A stretch of DNA of 64,000 bases from Pomacea canaliculata (taxonomy: Eukaryota; Mollusca; Gastropoda; Architaenioglossa; Ampullariidae): NCBI RefSeq assembly GCF_003073045.1, contig NC_037600.1, positions 11,520,758 to 11,584,757 of the forward strand, read 5' to 3'. The stretch's first letter is position 1, and each line of letters opens with the position of its first letter. The position numbers and the translations under genes are program-made. Positions 11,741 through 23,256 of the stretch are shown one piece after another. The notes below the pieces were generated by a model. It worked only from the letters and a program-made list of their open reading frames with translations, had not been told where the DNA came from and made no database searches.

Positions 11741-12053
11741 CTGAATTAACGAAGGACACACACGATGATTAGTTATATTTTCCTATTCTTTATTGTGTTA
11801 AATTTTCATCAGAAGCTGTCAGACAGGATCTACTCCCCTTTCTATACCTTACCACCCGACACACCCACCCACACACACACACCTAGATGAAGCAAACCTT
11901 ATAGTTTATGCGCAGTCTTTCTCCTAAAGGTCCTGCTGTCACAGATGATCTTGAAAAATTGTAAAATTTATTTCGAATTTTTAAACAGCATGCAAGCAGT
12001 CATACCCAGAGTTCATGCCTCGTGTATGGGGTTCAACCTCAGGTCAAGCCCAA
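11741..12053 (-). repeat. Array spacer with CA-rich tract
   Basis: Spacer sequence found after block B in every unit, including a short (CA)n tract near 11870-11880 and the segment CACAGATG...TTGTAAAATTTATTTCG. Nothing coding is seen. Confidence 0.6.
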
Positions 12054-12681
12054 TGTCATGGATCTAGTCAGAGTGCTAGGGCTGGGCGCGTGTGTAGATT
12101 AAAGCGTGCGAATGATGGACGTTCTCTAAATAGAACGTGACAAATGACGTATAGTGACGTCAAAAGAAATAGTGAGGTAAGCGGGAGAGACGTTAGAAGG
12201 GATATGGAAGCAGAAGGACGTTAGAGGACATTTTTAGAAGAAGAAGGACGCTGGAGAATAGAGAGAAGAAGAGGACGTTAGAGAGTAGATAGAAGAGGAA
12301 GAACGTTAGCGAGTGGAAGAAGAAGAAAGTTAGAGAGCGGAAAGGAAGACGTGAACGCATTTTGCAGACAATGCGATTGCTGATCAGAGATCGAATGTAC
12401 TATGTGAAAGGAGAAAACGAATGCCAAGACAGTGAGTTTATAGTGTGTGAGGTGTTCGTTGTACTTTGTAGAAGTGGAGATTGAAGGAAAAACTGTGGTG
12501 TTTAGAGACCGTTTTGCTTTTATGGTTAGGATTATTTTTTTTTGTTGGTAATTTTGATCAGTAAACCAGACTCGTACAGGCGAATCATTCTTCAATTGGA
12601 ACGAAAGAACGCGCAATTGCCCGACCCGCTGCGTGAGTTGGAAGAGAGCGAAAAACAAGAGGCACCGGCGGTGTCGTGACA
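12054..12681. mobile_element. Probable solo LTR
   Basis: A 628-bp insertion starting TGTCATGG and ending GTCGTGACA, with TG...CA ends and short inverted terminal bases as in long terminal repeats. It interrupts spacer that is continuous in other units. The flanks are CCCAA and CCCAT, a near-perfect 5-bp duplication. It holds repeated GACGTTAGA-type motifs and no open coding region. The family is not identified; a Ty3/gypsy origin is plausible. Confidence 0.6.
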
Positions 12682-12841
12682 CCCATCTACATCTCTCTGT
12701 ATGAGTGTAAGGACCAGTTGACAGTCAGCATGTATGTACGAGGACCAGCATGACTGAATCTCAACTGTTGTTGACAGTCTGTACTTTGCATGACACATCC
12801 AAGCTTCGATTCTTTTAAGACTCTGACTAATTTTTCACAGC

Positions 12842-13352
12842 GTTGTAGGAAGGTCTGTTGACAATCAACAACACCACGTGGCCCTCTCAACGTCCTAGTG
12901 CACTTGGTAATTGTTCCGTCTTCTGACGCAAGTTGCCCCTTCACTCTATATTACCACTACAAATTAATAACGAGTGTCATATAGACGATTCAGCCTGATG
13001 ATAACCCAGGGTTAAACGTGTGAGTATTGGTTTGTAACAAATATTGCTTCTCGTGCTCTTTGTCTCTTATATTCGCGATCAGAGAGGACGCCCAGCCACC
13101 CTCCTATTCCCACTCATTATGTTACAGTAAAGCTCCACTCCACCTCCAATCTCGTAGGCCTGCATCGGCGCTCACTTTCCAACTAATCCTTTTCAATTCT
13201 TCAGGGTGAGAAGTGGATGGTACGTGTAAGCCACCCAGACACCCGGCACCACGCTGATGTCCCGACCCAACCGTCACGTTTTGACGGATGGAATGGAGGG
13301 GCCGCCCCCAAACTTCTCTGACAGCAGGTAGGCGTAAACAGTCCGAGAGTAG
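12842..13352 (-). repeat. Partial gene head without EGF gene
   Basis: Contains the leader region with its CCACGTGG E-box, a weaker TATA box (TTATATT at 13067-13073, read inverted) and block B (13172-13352). Block B is broken by indels. Where the leader should run into the EGF gene it joins ordinary spacer at about 12841. This is therefore a truncated duplicate of the gene head. Confidence 0.65.
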
Positions 13353-15840
13353 CAGCAGTAACGAAGAACACATGATGATTAATTTCATTTTTCTCATCAT
13401 TATTGTTTTATATTTTCATCAGAAGCTGTGAAACAAGATATAACTCCATTTGCTATACTCTCTACCCACCTCCAAACTCATAAACCCGCACAGACACACC
13501 TAAAAATGAGTCATGCGTTTATTTATGCGCAGCCTGACCACGTGATAGCATTCCGCGCTATACAGCATCACGAGTTATTATTTTTTATTTTTCATGATAC
13601 CGGTGTCTTTATAGCAATAGCTCAATATACAGAACATATCATCTTTTATATTACTTATGATATCTTCGATTTCTTTCCAGAAACCGCTTGATTGCATTGT
13701 ACAAATAAAACCTTTTATAGCAAACACACAACAATTTAATGTTTAGTATTTGTGTGAAACAAAAATATTGTTGATCGAACGTAAAACTAGAACTGGTATA
13801 GCCTCGTACCCGGCAATGCTACCCGAGATGTTTGTTTGTATAACAGCCGATGATAGAGCCGATTCTATTCAATTGGGTATTTGTTGGACTGGTAGTAAAA
13901 TTTTTTATTGCAGGGAGGTAAACGCTTGCCTGCGGTGTGTATCAGGGTATACACATAATCGATCAAAATAATACAGTAAATAATGATGGCAGTGCTAGCA
14001 GTCCAAAAGCCTGGGAGTGAACTCTTGCACAAGAGTGGTAAGAACTTCCCTGAATACTGCTGACCAAACATGGCTGACTGATTGTAAAGTTATTAAGAGT
14101 GTATGGCATGATAAGTTGTTTTAAATATTCAAACTGACCTTGACAGTAAAAAGTTCAGCTACACTTATTCACGGCATGTTAGCAAAAGAAAAGTTGTAAC
14201 CTTGATCCCAAGTGTCCTCTTGTTCATAGGATTTTAAAAACAATTGAGTAGGATCTTTCGATAAAGGTTGAATTTTCTGAAGCAATATTTAGTTTTCACA
14301 TTTTCCTATTCAAGATGAATATATTTCTCTGTGTGTAAACAATCATACCATCCTACCCTCGTAGATCATAATTCTCAAGGTTGGCAACATCAGTACAATG
14401 CCTCTGGAAGTCGTAAGTGAAACTGATTATGGTAGTTTGAGGTCCAATGTGTGCAGATAACTATTAAACTACAAGCAAATGTCTAGTGTGTGGCTGTAAG
14501 GTGTCACTAACATGTGTATATCGATGTAGGTCTTTAACTTATCACGTACATGTCGTTGTAGGTTATGAGATTGATGAGGAGGTTGTCATAGGTGAAGTAA
14601 TCTATGAACGGTCGAAGAAGTTCTTTTTCAAAAACATTTTTCATATACTTCAAGTCGTTCTTTCTTGTAATGAATCGCAAAAAAAGTCAAGAAAAAATAA
14701 TTAATTATCAACTTTTTCTCGTGAGTAGTGAGTTTGGTGTATTACTCAACAAGACAACATTGTGTAATCGTGTTTTAGTAACTTCCTGAGATAGATGACT
14801 GTCATACATTGTTAATCAATAACATCATTCTTGAAGACTACACCTCATCTTCACGACGGAAACTTTGTGGACCTGAGAGGTTCAGTAAAGGGACGGACAG
14901 ACAGAAGAGGAACCCAGACATGTGTGAAATGAACAGACGACAGGTCAATCAGTCAACGTCACGACTACCCAGAAAAGTCAGTGACAAAGCAGACAGTTAG
15001 TTCCAAACCAACAGTACACCCTCCAACATTCAACATGTGAACTCACTCATGATAAAATCAGTCCCAAACACAAATTTAGTCAAGATGGATAACTCTTATA
15101 TTGACATTTTCAGTTCAACATGTCTTCATCACAGACACCGTTCCTATATTATTATCTGCGACAGTTGATGTCAACAAAGCCGTTGTCGCCTGCTGCGGTG
15201 TCGGTTGGCAAACATGAGAACTCCTCCAGGATATTGGTATTTTGCTGGCTGTAGACAAAACAATGAGTAAGTAACTCTATGCAATCGGTTATTTCCATAA
15301 ATTAGAAATTGTTCTGACATTTAGTTCTTCTGTCATCTTTTACTCTAACTTACAACTCTTACTTAAATCTTCATGGTCCTTGTAGGGTATTTCAAGAACA
15401 AGCATTTTGAATAAATGTTTAAAAGCTGTTCTAATTTTTTTTAGTTACATGATAATATTCGCAAGTGCAATATACAATATTTAACGACTGCAGTAAATCT
15501 TTTGATGATTGTTCACTAACAACAACAAAAAATTCCACCCACAGAACATAGATTGACTGGACAAACCAAATATCCAAAAAACAAAACTGTGGAGTGAATG
15601 CCGAGAGGATGCAATGGTATGTAAACTAGAGTGTGGTTCACGTGACTTCAATAAGTATAAAGGAATTGTAAACGAGATGACTAAGAAGACTGTCGATAAT
15701 TATAATGTTAGCGATTATCGCAGTCCATATTTGCTGCAAAATCTCTCGATTTAATAACAATTTCTCTAAAACACTAAACCTGAGTGTTGTTTACTGGGGT
15801 GTACGCCTGGGTGCTGGGAGTCATGGTTACCTTGCGAGCC
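13353..15840 (-). repeat. Array spacer, no gene seen
   Basis: Unit spacer with many small deletions compared with other units. Near 13540 there is a shortcut junction that joins the segment after block B directly to the one beginning GCCTGACCACGTGATAGC. No supported coding region is present. Confidence 0.55.
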
Positions 15841-15923
15841 AATGAGTGTAAGTGTCGCATACACCTACATGTCGGTGCGTCTTCCGGATCCTCGAGGCGG
15901 ATGAGTACGATATCTTTGTCCAT
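15841..15923 (-). other. Block C, second copy
   Basis: On the minus strand an ATG starts MDKDIVLIRLEDPEDAPTCR, open to a GCAAG|GTAACC donor-like site. It differs by a few residues from the copy at 10443-10536. Confidence 0.35.
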
Positions 15924-16159
15924 TTCGTTTACCTAGTCCCCGAGGTTCACGAAACTAACACAAGTCCTCTTAATTGACTTAAATGACTGACAACACACCT
16001 TACTTGACTAGCGAGACAAGCGGCCAGCATAGACATGCATTCGCTGGCAAGCAACGGTTCACGTGCCGAGCCATGATGTCTTTGTTGAGGTCTGGTACTT
16101 ACCTTGTGATGTCATAATTCGGACTGAGGTGTGTTTTCTCATGACACCTCCACCATTTC

Positions 16160-16530
16160 AAGGCCGCTTCTCAGACTCATCATCCGCGTTGTCCGTCTCT
16201 CTTGTTTGGTTTATATGCTGTCGTGCAACTGGAGTAGGTAAGTTACGCTTAGCAAGGCGGTACGGATGTCCGAAACGTAAGTCCACATTGTGTCCCGACG
16301 AAGGGTCGCACACATCTACATCGATATGTAAAAGGTTAGGGAAGAATTCATTTTCTTCTCAATTAACGTGCCCCGTTGTAGCAACGAAACTTGTCATCAG
16401 TCCCCAGCATCGACGGCAACGCCAGCAGCAGCAGCAGTGCGACAAGTGCTGCACGACTAGCGGCGCACGACACTGACCTAGGACTGCAGCTCTCTTTTAA
16501 AGTGTGGTTAGTAGGACTCATATTGGTCAT
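16160..16530 (-). pseudogene. Broken EGF-like secreted protein gene, copy 2
   Basis: The start at 16530 (ATGACCAATATGAG) and the whole signal-peptide region (residues 1-44, core AALVALLLLLALPSMLG) are intact. One base is missing in the G-run encoding NGG of CYNGG, and the frame then meets a stop. Downstream sequence in another frame matches the subtype B gene at 37.2 kb, with a CRCV-like pair, FGHP and the lysine-poor tail. The donor is present at 16095-16105. With a single break near a homopolymer, this may be a live gene misread by the assembly; otherwise it is a recent pseudogene. Confidence 0.75.
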
Positions 16531-16847
16531 GGACAGTGGTCAGGTCTTTGTGATCGTGCTGAGGTCAACGGTCAGCCTGTTCCTCACTTCGACTGTAGTT
16601 GTTCTGTAGATCGTACAAACCTTAGACCTTGGAGTAGTTGTAGGAAGGTCTTGACATCAACACCACGTGGCCTCTCAACGTGCTAATGCACTTGATATTG
16701 TTTCGTCCTCTGACACAGCTAACGCCCATTCTTATATCCAGTAGAGATAATAACGAGTGTCTCCTGACGATTGAGCCGGATGATAGACAGGGTTAACCGT
16801 GTGAGTATTGGCTGTACATAAATATTGTTCTCGGTGCTCTTCGTCTC

Positions 16848-16854
16848 TTATATA
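16848..16854 (-). promoter_or_regulatory. TATA box of EGF copy 2
   Basis: TATATAAGAG context on the minus strand, about 320 nt upstream of the start codon at 16530. Confidence 0.7.
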
Positions 16855-16951
16855 CGGCGAGCAGAGAGGACACCCAGTCACCCTCCTCTTCGACCATTCA
16901 TGTTACAGTAAAGGTCCACCCCACTCCAATTGGTATGCCTGCCGTCTGCTC

Positions 16952-17122
16952 TCACTTTCAACCAATCCTTTCAATTCTTCAATGTCAGCGGGATGGTACG
17001 TGTAGCCACCCAGACACCGGCACACGCTGATGTCCCGACCATCTCACGTGTTTGACGGATGGAATGGAGGGGCCGCCCCCAACCTTCTCTGACAGCAGGT
17101 AGGCGTAACAGTCCGAGAATAG
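16952..17122 (-). other. Block B, copy next to EGF copy 2
   Basis: Conserved block encoding part of the CYAYLLSEKVGGGPSIPS frame (the frame is open across 16985-17167). The terminal half is disturbed by small deletions. A possible acceptor, TTAATTAAG|CTATTC, lies at its upstream edge. Confidence 0.5.
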
Positions 17123-17477
17123 CTTAATTAACAAGGACACACGACGATTAGTCTGTATTTTTACCATCCTTTATTTTGTTATATATTTTTATCAGAAGCT
17201 GTCAGACACGATCTACTCCCATATCTATACCTCCACACTCACCACCAACACCCACACACACACCTAGATTAAGCAAGCTTATAGTTTATGCTCAATCTTT
17301 GTCCTAAACGTCCTGCTGTCACAGATGCTGTTTGACAATTTGTGGATTTATTTCAGGTTTTACGCAGCATTCAATTAGTAATACTCAGTTCATGCTCGTG
17401 TATGGGTTCAACCTAAGGTCAAGCCCAGTCTACATCATCTTTGTAGGTGTTCTGTAGAGAACGTACAATACCTTAGA

Positions 17478-18383
17478 CAGTGGTTCTTAACCTTTTTTTT
17501 GATGTACTGAATCCCCAGTTTCAAATGCACAGTCACCGAACCCTTCTTTAGTGATAATTGAAATAAGGTTTTTTTTTCAATTCAAGACATAGGTATATGT
17601 TTTTACACAAAATGAACCCTGCATAAACATCACCTTGATCTAAGAAAAACACACAACTCACAGCAAAACTACAACACCTGCAAATCAGTGTGATTTCTGC
17701 TGTTGTTTTTGAGAGACCAGTTCAGATATGCATTGCTTCACCTTGGCAAGTGCTACTCTGCCTGTCATTTTCACAGCAAAGTCTGTTCCTTTTCTTTGTT
17801 TTTATGTCGAGCTTCCTCGAAAGGGATTGTTTCGCAGAAATGTTGAAACAAATGGTAAAAAAGTTCCAGAGCTTTCTTAGCAATAACTGGGTACCTTTCC
17901 AACTGTCGGCCCCAAAACCTCTAGAATGTTGTTATTCTGAAGAGTTGCTGTTGAACCTGGCTTTGCTGAATTTCAATGATTTCGTCGAGTTATTCATAAT
18001 GGACATCTGCTGTCTCAACAGCAAACGTGAACGGCTGTCTCACACGTCTGATATGACTCTCTCAAAGTTTTGTCTTTCACAACAGCAAGCTGGCTTCGGT
18101 TACAAACGTCTGTACCACGTGGTCTCGTCCAGTTAAAGGCTGAATTTTGCCGGACTTGAAATCACATCTGCGACTACTTGAGCCAAGATGTCTTTACTCA
18201 TGCACTCTATCGTATCACTGAGGGTGTCATTTGAAAGAGGAATTTGAGATAATTAACCTTCGGCGCTGTTCCGGAGTACCGGATTCGCAATCTTTAACGC
18301 TGCGGTCTGATAAGAGTTTCACCGATGGAGCTCGCCGAACCTCGAGACCAACCCACCGAACCCCTAGGGGTTAAGAACCACTG
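17478..18383 (-). mobile_element. hAT DNA transposon relic, sister of the 3.6 kb copy
   Basis: About 906 bp with the same terminal inverted repeats (CAGTGGTTCTTAACC / GGGGTTAAGAACCACTG) and the same flanking CCTTAGAC as the element at 3643-6261. It contains the same minus-strand transposase C-terminal remnant at about 17690-17900. It lacks the LINE: the LINE target ACCACGTGGTCTCG occurs once, at about 18115-18128. Identical element, target and flanks mean the pair arose by segmental duplication after the hAT insertion. Confidence 0.92.
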
Positions 18384-18391
18384 CCTTAGAC

Positions 18392-18720
18392 CTTGGACCA
18401 AATTTTAACAGCGTTGTATTAAGGTCTGTTGACATCAACACCACCACGTGGCCTTCTGAGCGTGTTAGTGCAAGTGGTAATTGTTTCGTCCTCTGACCAT
18501 AGTTAACCTCCTTTCCTCTATTATTTCCACTCACGATAATAATTAGTGTCCTACAGGCGATTGAGCCGGATAATAGACAGGGTTAACCGTGTGAGTATTG
18601 GCTGTAACAAATATTGCTTCTCGGTGCTCTTCGTCTCTTATATACGCGAGCAGAGAGGACACCCAATCCACCCTCCTATTCCCAATCTTTCATGCCATAT
18701 GTCCCGACCACCTCGCGTGT
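18392..18720 (-). repeat. Partial gene head without EGF gene
   Basis: Leader segment with an E-box and a TATA box at 18648-18654 (minus strand), followed by a truncated block B. Nearly identical to 6270-6600, including the block B truncation junction. It has no EGF frame. Confidence 0.7.
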
Positions 18721-21700
18721 TTGTGGCTTTATGTTGTTCTGTTTTATGCTCAGGTGTGAGAATATTTGTGTTAGCGTGTGATGCAGAAGCGAGAATGATA
18801 TTGGCGGATAGTTGAGAATGCGAATGTTCACCGACTGAAAAGAATTTAATTTTCAACCACCTTCTTTGCAAATAATTGTACATAAGACGGCTAGTTACTC
18901 TACAAGTTAGCTCTGAGGTTTCTATCATTTATTTCTTCGTTGCTAAAATAATATTTTAAAAACCGTATCATTCCTGTCTTCCACTCACTGATGGCGCTCA
19001 AGGCAACTGCCGAGATATGATGGCAAAGCAGAGCCTGTGAATTGCAAATAGAGTCTTTCGAACGATCATTCATGTACTTCTTTCGAGAAAACTTATTGCA
19101 ACAAAGTAAGAGAGAAAAAAGGTTAAAGAAGAATCAAATAGTTGAAGTTTCTGTATTAACAGCGACGCTCTACACAAAGCTGGTTTCAATCTGGTATATT
19201 TTATTGCAGACAGTAATTTTTCACTTGTCTTCTCTAGCCACGTGACCCCATGGCACAACTCCATGTTGAGGACTATCCTTTTTGTTTTCCTTTTGTATCA
19301 TCGTCGCACCGATCAACAACAGATCATCTCTTCCGTCCTCACCCCGGACCGGCCAGTCATTGGACTTGTCAGACAGGACATGGTAAGGGTTGTGTCAGGA
19401 TATCAGTTATATTCATGGCCTGTTAGTGTAAAGCATGGAGAGCCTGACCACGTGATAGCATTCCTCGCTATAAAAGCATCACGAGTTTTATTTTTATCTT
19501 TGATGATACCCGGTGTCTTTAGAGCGATAGTTCAATATACAGAAACGCTATTAAATATAATGTTTTAATATTACTTATCACATCTCCGAATTCTGTCCAG
19601 ATGCCACATGACTTCATTTTTAGAAATAAAACCTTTTATAGCAACACACAACATTTTTAATGTTTGGTGTTTGTGTGCTTGAAAACAACATGTCGATAGA
19701 ACGGTGGAGCTAGGACTGGTATAGCCTCGTACCCGGCAATGCTACCCAAAAGATGTTTGTTTGTATACAGCCCTGATGATAGAGCCACTTCAATTCATTG
19801 TGTATTTGTGGTCTGGTAGTAAATTTTTATTGCAGGGAGGTAAACGCTTGTCCTGCGGTGTGTGTATAGACTCGCGAAATCATTAAACTTGTGTGTGGTC
19901 CTGCCAAGGCAACAGCAGGCGCAATTTAAAATTCATGAAATCTTAGAGCTTTTTATAGCATCTTAAATGTATATGAAGTGAATCATAATAATGCACTAAA
20001 TAATGATGGCAGTGCTAGGCAGGCTGGGAGTGAACTCTTGCAAGAGTGGTAAGACACTTTTCCAAACTACTGCTGACCAAACATGGCTGACTAATTTCAG
20101 AGTTGATCAGTTTGTATGGCTTGCACAATGCTTAATGAGCACATTCAGTAGCTCACAGTGAGAAAATGTTCATTTTTAGTCAAAATTCCTTAGCTCGAAA
20201 CCTTTATTTACTCTCTTTGTCGTCAGTCCCTAAGATAAAGTGACAACGAAAGGGGAGAAGCTCTTGTGCTGTATGCTTTATTGCCCTATAGTAGAAATAT
20301 TCTTTTACTCTGGCATTTTTAGTGTTTTCATAGGAAGTGTCACAAGTCTGACATTTTACTACGAGTATCAGTAAAGCATCCTTCCATTTGTGACTTTCAA
20401 AAAAGAAGAGGTTTGTTACCTTGCCGACTTTTTATTTTAAATCTCTATAACCCCTATGTATTTTCCTTTCAACTCACTGGGTGTAAAGCCCTTTTCCTTC
20501 AAAAAGGCTTTCAAGATGAAATCGTTTTCTCTGTGTGTGAAATAATTATACCATCCTAACCCTCGTAGCCACAATTCTCAAGGTTCGAGAACACAATGGC
20601 AGCAGTACAATGCCATCTGGAAGTCTTTAGTGCAACTAATTATGGTAGTTTGATGTAGAATGTCGTGCAAATAAACTGTTAAACTACAAGTAATGTGTTG
20701 TGTGTGGCTGTAAGGTGTCACCAACATGTGTACAGCGGATGTAGGTCTTTATACTTATCAAGTAGATGTCGTCGTATGCAGGAAGGGCATATCTGTAAGA
20801 GTGCTAATAAGGAATATCAATTTAATTAATTAAACTTAAACCCAGGCTAGTGTCATACAGTGTGTGTGTGTGTGTGTCCTGCAGTTACCATCAAGGTGGG
20901 ACAGATCCGCTCTGAGCAAAAAAGTTTTAAAAGCCAGGCCGACATAAAATATTGTCAGTTGATTTACAGACACACGTGATACAGATTACTCACTACATCT
21001 ATTGCTCTGTATTTATCCATGCAGTGTGGTATGAATATGAGTATTTATTCTTTTAAAAACAGTCATAAAAAATATATTTTTAGCATTTCTTAAAATATCA
21101 GTAATTATATAACAAAGCAGACAGCGATCGCCAAACCAACGGCAACGCACAATCCAACACTCAACATCTAAACTCTCAAGGATACAATCAGTCAAACACA
21201 ATATTGGTAAAGATCAATAACTCTTATATTGAAACTTTTAGTTAAACATTTACAATGAGAGACACCGTACCGAATATTTATAGTCGACACAAAGTCCTGT
21301 ATAAACTGTACATCCGATCAGTTGTACACGGATATCCCCCTCAGACGATGTCCGGGGTACAGCCCATCGGGAGGCAAAACTTGATGTTCAAGAAAGCCGT
21401 TGTCTCCTAGTCGGTGTCGTTGGGAAAAAAATAAAAATTCCTCCAGGATATTCGTATTTTGTTGGCTGCAGACAAACACCATGACTAAGTCATTCGATGC
21501 AACGATTATTTAAATAAAATGGAAATTGTTTCTGACATTGAGATCTTATGTAATCATTTTACAGTAATCTTACAACTCATACTTAAAACATTCATGTCCT
21601 TGTAGGGTATTTCAAGAGAAGCCGTTTATAAATAAATGTTTAAAAGCTGTTCAAATTTTGTTTTAATTACATGATAAATTTTCGCAAACTACGTTGCAAT

Positions 21701-22164
21701 AAAAAGCATTATATATATATACAAATTATAATTAGTGAATTATATCTTTTGAAAGTAACTTGCAATCCTATATTGCCAGATTGTTCACTAACAAAACAAT
21801 TAGGGAATTGTAAATGAGATGACTAGAAGACTGTCGATAATTATAATGTTAGCGATTGTTGCAGCTCTGAAAATTTGTTGCAAAAATCTCTCAATTTAAT
21901 AACAATTTCTGTAATGCACTAAACGAATACACCTACATTTGGTTGCGTCTCAAGGAGCCGCGAGGCGGATGAGTACGATATATTTGCTCATTTCGTTTAC
22001 ATATTCACGAGACTAAAAAAACTACTTTTAATTGACTTCCGGAACACACCCTACATGACTGACAATACACTTACTTGACTTGCGAGACAAGCGGCCAACA
22101 TAGACATGTAGTTTCCCGGCGACATCGGTTCACTGTCGAGCCATGATGTCTTTGTTGAGGTCTA
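18721..22164 (-). repeat. Array spacer, no gene seen
   Basis: Holds the usual spacer landmarks. At about 20370 it shows the uninterrupted form of the site that is occupied by a hAT element at 24573-25286. A (GT)n tract lies at about 20862-20876. Around 21000-21500 the sequence is more diverged than in other units. No coding region is supported. Confidence 0.55.
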
Positions 22165-22228
22165 GTACTTACCTTGTGCTGTCAATAATTCGGACTGAGG
22201 TGTGTTCTCTCACGGCCCCTCCACCACT

Positions 22229-22612
22229 CTACCAGCCGCTCTTTAGACTCATCCGCGTTGTCCGTCCCTGTCTTGTCTGGTTTAGTCGGCGCTTTTCCGT
22301 CTCGATGGCGTCGCGTATCCAATTACCCAAGTTCCTATACACGGAGCGGTACTGACATCGTGGCCCTTCAAAATATGAGGAACAAATACATCGACAGTTA
22401 GCATTGGCGGGGTCATTGTCGAAATCCCGCTGGCCCCCGTTTAAGCAGGGAAACACGGAAGCACAATCCCAAGTGTACTCATTCTCCCCTAGCGTCGATG
22501 GCAAAGCCAGCAGCAGCAGTGCGACAAGTGCTGCACGGCTAGCGCCGTACGACACTAACCTAGGACTGCAGCAAGCTTTTAAAGTGGGGTTAGTAGGACT
22601 CATATTGGTCAT
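22229..22612 (-). CDS. Small secreted EGF-like protein, six-cysteine type (copy 3)
   Basis: Predicted 127-residue protein. I chose the ATG at 22612 because MTNMSP is shared by all copies; the frame is open further upstream but has no ATG there. Residues 1-26 form a polar lead-in, 27-42 (AALVALLLLALPSTLG) a hydrophobic signal or anchor core, and 50-86 the EGF-like domain with Cys 50, 56, 73, 75, 77 and 86 and the motif CLNGG. Next comes QYR, a helix-like charged stretch (NLGNWIRDAIETEKRRL) and an NQT glycosylation sequon. The tail is basic, ending MSLKSGW. The donor CACAAG|GTAAGTAC lies at 22165-22175, past the stop. It is the closest relative of the 42.5 kb gene. Likely secreted as a ligand, defence or recognition peptide; the function is unknown. 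Confidence 0.8.
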   Translation of the reverse strand: MTNMSPTNPTLKACCSPRLVSYGASRAALVALLLLALPSTLGENEYTWDCASVFPCLNGGQRDFDNDPANANCRCICSSYFEGPRCQYRSVYRNLGNWIRDAIETEKRRLNQTRQGRTTRMSLKSGW

Positions 22613-22975
22613 GGACAGTGGTCTGGACTTTGTGATCCGTGCTGAGGTCAACGGTCAGCCTGTTCCTCACCTTCGACTGTAGGTGTTCTGTAGATCGTAC
22701 AATACCTTAGACCTTGGAGTAGTTGTAGGAAGGTCTGTTGACATCAACACCACCACGTGGCCCTCTCAACGTGCTAATGCACTTGGTAATTGTTTCGTTT
22801 TCTGACAACAGTCGCCCCTTTTACTCTATATTACCCCTAGAGATAATAACGAGTGTCCTCCAGACGATTGAGCGGGATGATGAACGGGGTTAACCGTGTG
22901 AGTACTGGCTGTAACAAATATTGCTTCTCGGGGCCGTTGTTCCCTCTGGTGTGCGTTGCGTAGAAAGTTCGTCTC

Positions 22976-22982
22976 TTATATA
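22976..22982 (-). promoter_or_regulatory. TATA box of EGF copy 3
   Basis: Minus-strand TATATAAGAGACG, about 365 nt upstream of the ATG at 22612. Transcription would be expected to start some 25-30 nt downstream. The leader carries a CCACGTGG E-box near 22756. Confidence 0.75.
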
Positions 22983-23077
22983 CGCGATGGACACCCAGTC
23001 CACCCTCCTATTCCCACTCATTCATGTTACATTACAATTGTACCCCACCTCCAATCTCGTAGGCCTTCCCTCGGCGC

Positions 23078-23256
23078 TCAGCTTCCAACCAGTCCTTTCA
23101 ATTCTTTACTGTCAGCGGTGGATGGTACGTGTAGCCACCCCAGACACCCGGCACCACGCTGATGTCCCGACCACATCACGTGTTTGACGGATGGAATGGA
23201 GGGGCCGCCCCCAACCTTCTCTGACAGCAGGTAGGCGTAACAGTCCGGGAGTAGAG
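23078..23256 (-). other. Block B, open copy
   Basis: Minus-strand frame open from the upstream edge: LLPDCYAYLLSEKVGGG, then PSIPSVKHVMWSGHQRG, GCLGWLHVPS and LKGLVGS before a stop. The stop position is shared with the 43.2, 49.4 and 56.1 kb copies. The upstream edge lacks an AG acceptor in this copy. It may be a terminal coding exon or conserved promoter-proximal DNA. No domain is recognised. Confidence 0.5.

Noticed and set aside
12278-12682. Minus-strand frame of 134 codons at 12.3-12.7 kb
   Set aside because: It lies wholly inside the probable solo LTR, has biased composition from GA-rich repeats on the other strand, and shows no domain.
17690-18136. Plus-strand frame of 148 codons in the second hAT element
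   Set aside because: It is antisense to the transposase remnant, which reads on the minus strand as in the 3.8 kb copy.
18638-18928. Minus-strand frame of about 96 codons overlapping a TATA region, also seen near 6462-6806
   Set aside because: It is present only in the two copies of one duplicated segment, overlaps the promoter, and has no recognisable domain or codon-level support.
22613-22651. Extended N-terminus (ARITKSRPLS) of EGF copies 3 and 6
   Set aside because: The extension starts at a non-ATG codon and is absent from the other copies; the shared ATG before TNMSPT is the better start.
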